Of a stretch of DNA of 51,499 bases, positions 42,338 to 49,475 are shown one piece after another. The stretch is from Clostridiales bacterium (GTDB taxonomy: Bacteria > Bacillota > Clostridia > Saccharofermentanales > Saccharofermentanaceae). How positions within the stretch are numbered: the first letter of the stretch is position 1; every line of letters begins with the position of its first letter. The stretch spans positions 1 through 51,499 of the forward strand of contig JAFXMZ010000002.1 of the NCBI GenBank assembly GCA_017529925.1, given 5' to 3'. The notes under the pieces were generated by a model, which had not been told where the DNA came from, searched no databases, and was given only the letters and a program-made list of their open reading frames with translations. A program made the position numbers and the translations under genes.

Positions 42338-43516
42338 TTACAACAGTTTTTTCAAACGCTCCGCTGCTTCCTTCGTATCCTCGAGGCTTCCGAATCCCGT
42401 CAGCCTGAAAAAGCCTTCACCGCAGCGTCCGAAGCCTTCTCCGGGCGTGCCGGCGATCTGCACTTCGTTCAGCAGGAAATCGAAGAAATCCCAGCTGCCC
42501 ATACCGCCCGGACATTCAAGCCAGATGTACGGAGAGTTCTTTCCGCCGGTGAACCTGATCCCTTTGGAAGCGAACACATCCGCCAGGAGCGAAGCATTGT
42601 TCCTGTAATATGATACATTTTCCAGGCATTTTTTGATACCCTCATCCGAAAGTGCCGCTTCGGCAGCTCTCTGAACGGGATAGCTTACACCGTTGAACTT
42701 TGTTGACTGTCTTCTAAACCACAGTTTCCACAGGTCGACTTCGCCGGCCATAAGCCCCTTCGGGACGACCGTCCAGCCGCAGCGAAGTCCGGTGAAACCA
42801 GCAAACTTGGAGAAAGAACAGACTTCGATAGCACACTTATCCGCGCCTTCTATCTCATATATGCTCTTAGGCAGATCATCAGTGATAAAAGCTTCATATG
42901 CCGCATCGAAAAGAATGAGCGACCCCGTCTCGAGAGCGCAGTCGACCCATGCTTTCAGGCCGTTTCTGTCGTATACGGCTCCCGTCGGATTGTTCGGTGA
43001 GCACAGATAGATAACAGAAGGCTCCTTTATCCCGTCCGGAAGCGGGAGAAAACCGTTTTCGATATTGCCTTCGATAAAGCGGATCCTTCTTCCGTTCATG
43101 AGATTGGAATCAACATAAACAGGATAAACAGGATCAGGTATTATGACCTCATTATCACCGAGGATGTCGGGAAGGTTTCCTATATCGCTCTTGGCTCCGT
43201 CGGACACGAATATGTCATCGGGAGAAAGCGTGATGCCTGATCTTGCATAGTAACGGACTATCGATTCCCTGAGGAAACCATAGCCGCTCTCGGGCGGATA
43301 GCCTCTGAATGTTTCGGCATTCCCCATCTCCATAGCCGCCTTGCACAGCGCATCTGTCACGATCTGCGGAAGGGGGCGCGTAACATCGCCTATGCCCATC
43401 CTGATCAGCCTTTTACCGGGATTCGCCTCCGTGTACACACGAAGCCTCTTTCCGACCTCGGAAAAAAGGTATGTCTCCTTTATATTCAGGAATTCCGTAT
43501 TTGCTTTGATATTCAT
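42338..43516 (-). CDS. dapL: LL-diaminopimelate aminotransferase
   Basis: PLP aminotransferase that converts tetrahydrodipicolinate to LL-diaminopimelate with glutamate as donor. The 392 residues show the DapL start (YLFSEVGKRLRVYTEANPGK), IRMGIGDVTRPLP, FRGYPPESGYGFLRE and VSDGAKSDIGN. The PLP lysine lies in the ECVSFSKF-type segment, here EVCSFSKFAGFTGLRCGW. The ATG overlaps the pyrG stop as ATGA. With ddh also present (14.5 kb) the organism has two short routes in diaminopimelate synthesis. Confidence 0.96.
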   Translation of the reverse strand: MNIKANTEFLNIKETYLFSEVGKRLRVYTEANPGKRLIRMGIGDVTRPLPQIVTDALCKAAMEMGNAETFRGYPPESGYGFLRESIVRYYARSGITLSPDDIFVSDGAKSDIGNLPDILGDNEVIIPDPVYPVYVDSNLMNGRRIRFIEGNIENGFLPLPDGIKEPSVIYLCSPNNPTGAVYDRNGLKAWVDCALETGSLILFDAAYEAFITDDLPKSIYEIEGADKCAIEVCSFSKFAGFTGLRCGWTVVPKGLMAGEVDLWKLWFRRQSTKFNGVSYPVQRAAEAALSDEGIKKCLENVSYYRNNASLLADVFASKGIRFTGGKNSPYIWLECPGGMGSWDFFDFLLNEVQIAGTPGEGFGRCGEGFFRLTGFGSLEDTKEAAERLKKLL

Positions 43517-45123
43517 TTATTATCTCTCCTTTGCTTTGCTGCTTTTATGAGCCCGTCGAAAAGCGGATGAGCCTTATTGGGACGGCTCTTGAACTCGGGA
43601 TGGAACTGTACTCCGACATAGAAGCTGTCCTTGGCATATTCCGTTGCCTCGACCAGAGTGCCGTCAGGAGAAATACCGCTGATCTTAAGACCGGCTGCCT
43701 CGAGGGCTTCCCTGTAGTCATTGTTATACTCATAACGGTGTCTGTGTCTTTCATTTATGATCTCTTCGCCGTAGCATTCCCGAAGTATAGTGCCCTCGAG
43801 CGTATGACAGGGATAGCTTCCGAGACGGAGCGTTCCGCCCTTTTCGATCTCGTCATTCTGGCCGGGCATGAAATCGATGACCTTATGCTCAGAATCGGGA
43901 TCGAATTCGCCCGAAGATGCATCCTTAAGACCCAGCAGATTTCTTGCAGCTTCGATAACGGTGATCTGCATTCCGAGACAGATGCCCAGATACGGGATAT
44001 CATGCTCACGGCAGTATCCTGCTGCAGTTACCATTCCCTCGATACCTCTCATTCCGAATCCGCCCGGGATGACGACACCGTCGAATCCTCCGACTATGCT
44101 CTCAACATTTTCGCTGTTGATCGTCTCGGAATCAGTCCATTTGATATCGATATGAACTCCTTCCGCATAACCTGCATGGTTCAGTGCCTCGGCAACGGAG
44201 AGATATGCATCATGAAGCTGTGTATACTTTCCGATAAGGCCTATCGTAACCTTTCCCTGACGTCCTCTTATCCTGTCGATAACTTCCTTCCATTCGCCGA
44301 GGTCGGCACCGAAATCCTTAAGTCCGAGCTTTCTCATTACGACGGAAGACATACCCGACTTCTCGAGCATGAGCGGTGCTTCATAAAGGATAGGGAGCGT
44401 AATATTCTCGATAACGCAGTCTTCATCGACATTACAGAAATTGGCGATCTTCGGGATTATGCCCTTATCCTCTATCGGCTCGTCCGTACGAAGGACGATG
44501 ATGTCAGGAGAGATACCCATTCCCTGCAGCTCCTTTACTGAGTGCTGGGTAGGCTTTGACTTGTGCTCGCCGGATGCCTTGAGATAAGGAAGGAGCGTAA
44601 CGTGAATATATAGCGAGTTTTCCTTTCCGACTTCATTCCCGACCTGTCTTATCGCCTCTATGAAGGGCTGTCCCTCGATGTCACCGATAGTTCCTCCTAC
44701 CTCGGTAATAACGATATCGGCATCGCCCGTCTTTCCTACGTTATATATAAATTCCTTTATCTCATCCGTTATGTGCGGGATGATCTGGACTGTCTTGCCG
44801 AGATATTCACCTTTTCTTTCTTTTGAGAGAACGCTTGAATAGACCTTTCCGGTCGTGATATTCGAAAAGCGGTTAAGGTCCTCGTCCATGAAACGCTCAT
44901 AATGTCCCAGGTCAAGATCCGTCTCTGCCCCGTCTTCGGTAACATATACCTCACCGTGCTGATAAGGGCTCATCGTACCGGGATCCACGTTCAGATAAGG
45001 ATCGAGCTTCTGTGCCACGACCTTATAACCGTGCATCTTGAGCAGGCGTCCGACAGACGCTGCTGTTATTCCCTTACCTAATCCCGATACAACACCGCCT
45101 GTTACGAATATATATTTTGTCAT
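43513..45123 (-). CDS. pyrG: CTP synthase
   Basis: Glutamine-dependent enzyme that turns UTP into CTP. The 536 residues have the N-terminal synthetase domain ([34 protein letters not shown]) and a C-terminal class I glutamine amidotransferase with nucleophile Cys in YLGICLGMQ and the catalytic His-Glu in GVQFHPEF. It lies 14 bases after the ANTAR regulator gene, an unusual neighbour. The usual rpoE (RNA polymerase delta) neighbour is absent. Confidence 0.98.
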   Translation of the reverse strand: MTKYIFVTGGVVSGLGKGITAASVGRLLKMHGYKVVAQKLDPYLNVDPGTMSPYQHGEVYVTEDGAETDLDLGHYERFMDEDLNRFSNITTGKVYSSVLSKERKGEYLGKTVQIIPHITDEIKEFIYNVGKTGDADIVITEVGGTIGDIEGQPFIEAIRQVGNEVGKENSLYIHVTLLPYLKASGEHKSKPTQHSVKELQGMGISPDIIVLRTDEPIEDKGIIPKIANFCNVDEDCVIENITLPILYEAPLMLEKSGMSSVVMRKLGLKDFGADLGEWKEVIDRIRGRQGKVTIGLIGKYTQLHDAYLSVAEALNHAGYAEGVHIDIKWTDSETINSENVESIVGGFDGVVIPGGFGMRGIEGMVTAAGYCREHDIPYLGICLGMQITVIEAARNLLGLKDASSGEFDPDSEHKVIDFMPGQNDEIEKGGTLRLGSYPCHTLEGTILRECYGEEIINERHRHRYEYNNDYREALEAAGLKISGISPDGTLVEATEYAKDSFYVGVQFHPEFKSRPNKAHPLFDGLIKAAKQRRDNK

Positions 45124-45137
45124 ATGTCCCTCCGGAT

Positions 45138-45719
45138 TTATGTATATTTCTTTATGATCATAGCCGCTATGTCGGCTTTGCTCACTCTGTCGTTCATGGC
45201 GCTCTTTTCTATGAACCTGTGCGCCTCTTCCTCCGTCAGCTTCTCCTTTTCGATGAGAAGGAGCTTAGCCCTGTTGACGGACTTGATCTCATTGATCCTC
45301 TCTTCGAAAGACTTCTGCTTCTGTTCCCTTCGAAGGAGCCTCGCCCTCGTCGATCCGAGCATCTTCAGGGCATGTGTCATCATCTGGACCGTAACTGGCC
45401 TGGGAAGAGTGAACACTCCCCTGTCCTGCACCTTGTCACAGACGATATCGAAGATCTCAGTCTTCACGAGCAGCATGACTCCGCACGAGGAATCATCTGC
45501 TATGTCGATCGCAAGATCGACTCCGTGTTCATCCTTGAGAGGAGTATTGATGATGACTATATCGAAATCCCTTTCGCGGAACTGTCTCCTGGCAGACGAC
45601 ACGGAAGAGGAGATGATGACAGGATCGTATTCCTCTTTCGACATAAAGGAAGTCAACGACTGATTGAACTTATCGTTTGCTGAAACAAGCAAAACAGAAT
45701 AAGCATTTTCTCTCTGCAT
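45138..45719 (-). CDS. ANTAR-domain response regulator, NitR-like antiterminator
   Basis: A 193-residue regulator with an N-terminal receiver-like domain (VLLVSANDKFNQSL start, VIINTPLKDEHG near residue 55) and a C-terminal ANTAR domain after a coiled linker (KSVNRAKLLLIEKEKLTEEEAHRFI, then ADIAAMII). ANTAR domains bind paired hexaloop RNA hairpins and prevent intrinsic termination. The receiver has an Asn where the phosphorylated Asp is usual (IINTP), so control may not be by a kinase. It follows a glutamine-synthetase-like gene by 46 bases, as nitR follows glnA in some Clostridium species. The likely targets are the leader terminators found before the flanking nitrogen genes. SD AAAGGGGG precedes the ATG. 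Confidence 0.9.
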   Translation of the reverse strand: MQRENAYSVLLVSANDKFNQSLTSFMSKEEYDPVIISSSVSSARRQFRERDFDIVIINTPLKDEHGVDLAIDIADDSSCGVMLLVKTEIFDIVCDKVQDRGVFTLPRPVTVQMMTHALKMLGSTRARLLRREQKQKSFEERINEIKSVNRAKLLLIEKEKLTEEEAHRFIEKSAMNDRVSKADIAAMIIKKYT

Positions 45720-45765
45720 CGTCTGACCCCCTTTCTGTTTTAACCGCCGTGCTTGTACGGCTTTA

Positions 45766-46971
45766 TCATCTGCAGTATGCGTCGATCACTGCATCAGGTA
45801 TGAGCGACCTTATGAACTCGCTCTTCTTCGCAGCTTCCTTTGCCTCCTCTATCGTTCTCGGCAGATGCTTGAACTGGCTCGTTACGAGATCTCCCGCTCC
45901 CTTAAGATCGTAATTCGCAGCACTTGCAAGCTGAAGATTATTCTCTATGCCGTAGAGCCCGGAGTAGATTATCAGCGCAAACATAAGATAAGGATTCGAG
46001 AAAGCATCCGGAGAACGGAGCTGTGCATAGTGATGATCAGGGACCTGAGGGATCCTTATGAGCTGACCGAAATTACCGCTTCCCCATGAAATATATCTCG
46101 GTGCATCTCCCTTGCCGATCCTCTGATATGAATCCTCACATCTGTTAAAGAAGATAGTGCTGTCATATATCTTTTCCATTATTCCCGCTATGGCAGAAGG
46201 CAGTATCGACCTGTCATCTCCCTTTTTGGCACTGACATTGATATGGAATCCGTTGCCGGGCTGGCCTGCTATAGGTTTGGGAGAAAAATCAGCATAAAGA
46301 CCGTTTCTTGCTGCGATCGTCTTGACTACAGTTATGAACGTAACAGTATCATCTGCAGCTTTCAGCGGATCAGCACTCATGAAATCTATCTCGTTCTGTC
46401 CGGGACCCGCTTCGTGATGTGAATTGACAGGATTGATTCCCATCTGTTCAAGAGTAAGACAGATCTCCCTTCTAACGTTTTCACCCTTATCGAGAGGAGC
46501 GATATCCATATAACCCGCTTTGTCATATGGTATGTTTGTAGGTTCCCCTTCATCATCAGTCTTGAAAAGATAGAATTCCATCCTGCTTCCAAAAGTAAAA
46601 TCTATACCTTTTTCAGAAGCAGTCTTTATGGCTTCCTTAAGGATATTCCTCGTATCCGCCGAAAAGATCTTTCCGTCCTGATATGTGATATCACAGAACA
46701 TCCTTACGACCCTTCCCTGATCGGGACGCCAGGGAAGCAGCGCCGAAGTCTCGGGCTCGGGATGAAGGAACAGATCGGACAGCGCTTCCTGACCGAATCC
46801 GTTAATACCCATAGGATTGATCCCGATGCCTGAAGTAAGTGCTCTCTTTATATCTCCCGGCATGACGGATATATTCTTCGGCACTCCGAAAACATCGCAG
46901 AACTGAAGTCTTACGAATTTTATATCCTCTTCTTCGATATACTGCATTAATTCATCTGTAGAACAATTCAT
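45766..46971 (-). CDS. Glutamine-synthetase-like protein with altered active site
   Basis: A 401-residue member of the GS I fold, shorter than the ~440 residues of clostridial GlnA. Many GS motifs align (KAGYMDIAPLDKGENVRREI, SHHEAGPGQNEIDF, GNGFHINVS, SPDAFSNPYLM). By eye, several catalytic positions differ: the Asp that activates ammonia (Asp50 of Salmonella GS) reads Asn52; metal-site Glu129 reads Arg130; metal-site Glu357 reads Gln317; and the Asn-Arg-Ser before LIRIP reads Asn-Phe-Gly. Glu187, Glu194 and His243 are kept. So it may be a regulatory protein, or a ligase for another amine. It heads a string with the ANTAR regulator, pyrG, dapL and glmS and has a terminator in its own leader. 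SD GGAGG. Confidence 0.85.
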   Translation of the reverse strand: MNCSTDELMQYIEEEDIKFVRLQFCDVFGVPKNISVMPGDIKRALTSGIGINPMGINGFGQEALSDLFLHPEPETSALLPWRPDQGRVVRMFCDITYQDGKIFSADTRNILKEAIKTASEKGIDFTFGSRMEFYLFKTDDEGEPTNIPYDKAGYMDIAPLDKGENVRREICLTLEQMGINPVNSHHEAGPGQNEIDFMSADPLKAADDTVTFITVVKTIAARNGLYADFSPKPIAGQPGNGFHINVSAKKGDDRSILPSAIAGIMEKIYDSTIFFNRCEDSYQRIGKGDAPRYISWGSGNFGQLIRIPQVPDHHYAQLRSPDAFSNPYLMFALIIYSGLYGIENNLQLASAANYDLKGAGDLVTSQFKHLPRTIEEAKEAAKKSEFIRSLIPDAVIDAYCR

Positions 46972-47016
46972 CTGTCTGTCCTCCGCACAGGTTCTCCGTT
47001 GTCAAATAAGAAAAAT

Positions 47017-47059
47017 GCGCCCATCCGGGTAAGATTCAAGTAGATACCCGAATGAACGC
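47017..47059 (-). terminator. Leader attenuator before the GS-like operon
   Basis: On the minus strand GCGTTCATTCGGGTA pairs over 15 bp (three G-U pairs) with TACCCGGATGGGCGC and is followed by ATTTTTCTTATTTG. No minus-strand gene ends here, so the hairpin regulates the gene downstream. It lies between a consensus promoter and the ATG at 46971. Confidence 0.88.
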
Positions 47060-47067
47060 CTTTGTTC
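47054..47067 (-). promoter_or_regulatory. ANTAR-type hexaloop hairpin in the GS-like leader
   Basis: GAAC-AAAGGC-GTTC: a 4-bp stem with a six-base loop having A at position 1 and G at 4, the bases recognised by ANTAR proteins. Its 3' arm is part of the terminator 5' arm, so both cannot form together. It sits at the predicted 5' end of the RNA. Confidence 0.55.
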
Positions 47068-47073
47068 TTAAAG

Positions 47074-47102
47074 AAGTTAACATTCAAAAAATGAAATGTC
47101 AA
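47074..47102 (-). promoter_or_regulatory. Promoter of the GS-like operon
   Basis: Minus-strand TTGACA (47097-47102), 17-base spacer, TAACTT (47074-47079). The predicted start is near 47067. Confidence 0.65.
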
Positions 47103-47126
47103 TATTGATTTCTTGCAAAATTTCTC

Positions 47127-47155
47127 TTGACAACGTCAAACGCGAGGTGTAGCAT
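47127..47155 (+). promoter_or_regulatory. Promoter of glnN
   Basis: TTGACA (47127-47132), 17-base spacer, TAGCAT (47150-47155). The predicted start is near 47162. The -35 lies only 24 bases from that of the divergent GS-like promoter. Confidence 0.7.
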
Positions 47156-47178
47156 GAGTCTCGTAAATGATTGATACA

Positions 47179-47190
47179 GGCAATGGCGCC
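47179..47190 (+). promoter_or_regulatory. ANTAR-type hexaloop hairpin in the glnN leader
   Basis: GGC-AATGGC-GCC: a 3-bp stem and an A1/G4 hexaloop, close in sequence to the AAAGGC loop of the divergent leader. It overlaps the first six bases of the terminator 5' arm. Confidence 0.5.
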
Positions 47191-47213
47191 GTAGTTTTGA
47201 TAACTGCGGTGCC
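47185..47213 (+). terminator. Leader attenuator before glnN
   Basis: GGCGCCGTAGTT (47185-47196) pairs over 12 bp with AACTGCGGTGCC (47202-47213) across a 5-base loop, followed by TTTTTCTTTT. No plus-strand gene ends upstream, so it is an attenuator between the promoter and glnN. Confidence 0.92.
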
Positions 47214-47286
47214 TTTTTCTTTTGCAGAACAAAATGCAATTTTGCCTATTGATTATTTCATATTTTTAGAAGCGGAGGAAAAGCAC

Positions 47287-49377
47287 ATGAAAGACACATC
47301 AGACATCTTTGGCGAGAACGTTTTCAGTCTGAGCGTAATGAAAGCGCGACTTCCGAAGGAGACTTTCAAGGAAGTCAAGGCGGCTATCGACAACGGCAAG
47401 AGACTTTCCCAGGAAGCAGCGGGAGTTGTAGCGAACGAGATGAAGCAGTGGGCCATCGAAAAGGGAGCCACACATTATACTCACTGGTTCCAGCCTATGA
47501 CAGGCATTACATCCGAGAAGCACGACAGTTTTATCAATCCGGCAGATGACGGAAACATCATCCTCAGATTCTCGGGCAAGGAGCTCATCCAGGGCGAACC
47601 TGATGCATCCTCCTTCCCTTCCGGCGGACTTCGTGCAACATTCGAAGCAAGAGGATATACGGCATGGGATCCTACATCCTATGCATTCATCAAGGAAGGC
47701 GTACTCTGCATCCCCACAGCTTTCTGCTCATACGGCGGAGAGGCTCTCGATAAGAAGATCCCCCTCCTGAGATCGATGGAAGCTCTGAACAAGCAGGCAA
47801 TGCGAGTACTCAAGCTCTTCGGCAACGAGGATGTTACGAGCATCAAGACAACAGTCGGACCCGAGCAGGAATACTTCCTTATCGACGAAAAGGGTTATAA
47901 CGCAAGACGCGACCTCATCTACACAGGAAGGACACTCTTCGGTGCACCGCCGCCCAAGGGTCAGCAGATGGAGGATCATTACTTCGGTGTTATCAAGCCC
48001 AGAGTACAGGCTTTCATGAAGGATCTTAACGATGAGCTCTGGAAGCTCGGCATAATGGCCACGACTGAGCACAACGAAGTTGCGCCTTCACAGCACGAGC
48101 TCGCACCTATCTTCACTACAACGAACATCGCTACTGACCACAACCAGCTCACGATGGAGATAATGAAGAAGGTCGCTCAGAAGCACGGCCTCGTCTGCCT
48201 CCTGCACGAGAAGCCTTTCGATGGTGTAAACGGATCCGGAAAGCACAACAACTGGTCCATGTCGACAGATACAGGCACGAACCTTCTCGAACCCGGCGCA
48301 ACGCCCTATGAGAATGCACAGTTCCTCCTGTTCCTGACAGCAGTCATCAAGGCAGTAGACGATTACCAGGATCTCCTGAGGATCTCCGTCGCATCTGCAG
48401 GAAACGACCACAGGCTCGGTGCAAACGAGGCACCTCCTGCCGTTATATCGATCTTCCTTGGTTCCGAGCTGACAGATGTACTCGAGGCTATCGAGAACGA
48501 TCAGCCCTACGGCGCTAAGGAGAAGGAACTCCTGAGAGTAGGCGTACACGTACTTCCCAAGTTCCCGAAGGATACTACGGACAGGAACAGGACATCGCCT
48601 TTCGCATTTACAGGTAATAAGTTCGAGTTCAGGATGCTCGGTTCCGCATCTTCCATAGCTCTGCCCAATACTGTTCTCAATACGGCAGTCGCCGAGTCCC
48701 TGAAGCAGTTCGCAGACCAGCTCGAAGGCGCTGAGGACTTCACATCTGCACTTCACGAGCTTATCCGCAAGGAGATCAAGGATCATAAGAGGATCATCTT
48801 CAACGGCAACGGTTACGATGATTCCTGGATCGCTGAAGCTGAAGCAAGAGGCCTTTCGAACCTGAAGACAACACCTGATGCAGTCAAGCATTATCTGGAC
48901 GAGAAGAACGTTGCTCTCTTCACTTCTCACAAGGTTTATTCAGAAGTCGAGATGCAGTCGAGACACGAGGTATTCCTCGAGAAGTACACGAAGCTCATCG
49001 ACATCGAGGCAAAGACAATGCTCGAGATGGCAAAGCAGGATATCCTTCCCGCAGTGAGCGCTTACTCTTCAGAGCTTGCCGGATCGGTAACGGCAAAGAC
49101 ATCCGTTCTCGGATCTGCCCCCGCTTTCGAGCAGGATACACTGAAGGAGATCTCCGAGGATATGAAGGCTGCATATGAGGCATACCTCGATCTTGAAGAG
49201 GATATGAAGAAGTCTAAGGATATCGACGACCTCGAAAAGCTCGCAGACTTCATAAAGGACGACGTCCTGTCGGATATGGCATCGCTTAGAGCTTCATGCG
49301 ACAAGCTCGAAGCAGAGACAGCAGCAGACTACTGGCCCTTCCCTACTTACGGAGACCTGCTCTTCGCTGTCAGATAA
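47287..49377 (+). CDS. glnN: Glutamine synthetase type III
   Basis: ATP-dependent enzyme that makes glutamine from glutamate and ammonia, in the large type III form (696 residues from this start, family about 700). Visible GS III features are THWFQPMTG and KHDSF near the start, TVGPEQEYFLID, the HNEVAPSQHELAP segment with metal-binding residues, NGSGKHNNWSMSTDTG and RNRTSPFAFTGNKFEFRMLGS. I chose the ATG at 47287 because GGAGG lies nine bases before it; the longer ORF from 47167 would run through the leader terminator. It is controlled by its own promoter plus a leader attenuator, and is followed by the ammonium transporter. Confidence 0.97.
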   Translation: MKDTSDIFGENVFSLSVMKARLPKETFKEVKAAIDNGKRLSQEAAGVVANEMKQWAIEKGATHYTHWFQPMTGITSEKHDSFINPADDGNIILRFSGKELIQGEPDASSFPSGGLRATFEARGYTAWDPTSYAFIKEGVLCIPTAFCSYGGEALDKKIPLLRSMEALNKQAMRVLKLFGNEDVTSIKTTVGPEQEYFLIDEKGYNARRDLIYTGRTLFGAPPPKGQQMEDHYFGVIKPRVQAFMKDLNDELWKLGIMATTEHNEVAPSQHELAPIFTTTNIATDHNQLTMEIMKKVAQKHGLVCLLHEKPFDGVNGSGKHNNWSMSTDTGTNLLEPGATPYENAQFLLFLTAVIKAVDDYQDLLRISVASAGNDHRLGANEAPPAVISIFLGSELTDVLEAIENDQPYGAKEKELLRVGVHVLPKFPKDTTDRNRTSPFAFTGNKFEFRMLGSASSIALPNTVLNTAVAESLKQFADQLEGAEDFTSALHELIRKEIKDHKRIIFNGNGYDDSWIAEAEARGLSNLKTTPDAVKHYLDEKNVALFTSHKVYSEVEMQSRHEVFLEKYTKLIDIEAKTMLEMAKQDILPAVSAYSSELAGSVTAKTSVLGSAPAFEQDTLKEISEDMKAAYEAYLDLEEDMKKSKDIDDLEKLADFIKDDVLSDMASLRASCDKLEAETAADYWPFPTYGDLLFAVR

Positions 49378-49402
49378 CATAAACTGCTACACAATAAACA
49401 AA

Positions 49403-49414
49403 TAGATCGGTCTA
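49403..49414 (+). promoter_or_regulatory. ANTAR-type hexaloop hairpin before amt
   Basis: TAG-ATCGGT-CTA: a 3-bp stem with an A1/G4 hexaloop overlapping the 5' arm of the hairpin at 49409. It is weaker evidence than the two leaders near 47.1 kb. Confidence 0.4.
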
Positions 49415-49451
49415 CGGCAGCCCGTTCGAACAGGAACAGCTGCCGCAGACC
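49409..49451 (+). terminator. Terminator/attenuator between glnN and amt
   Basis: GGTCTACGGCAGC (49409-49421) pairs with GCTGCCGCAGACC (49439-49451), one mismatch, followed by TTTTTATTTT. It ends 24 bases before the amt ATG and 14 bases before its AAGGAGG site. It can stop glnN transcripts or regulate read-through into amt. Confidence 0.9.
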
Positions 49452-49475
49452 TTTTTATTTTAAAAGGAGGAAAAA

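Noticed and set aside
41376..42608. Plus-strand open frame of 410 codons
   Set aside because: Antisense to glmS and dapL; low-quality translation; both real genes have full signatures on the minus strand.
48088..48930. Minus-strand open frame of 280 codons
   Set aside because: Antisense to glnN, rich in Cys and Ser as expected of a shadow frame.
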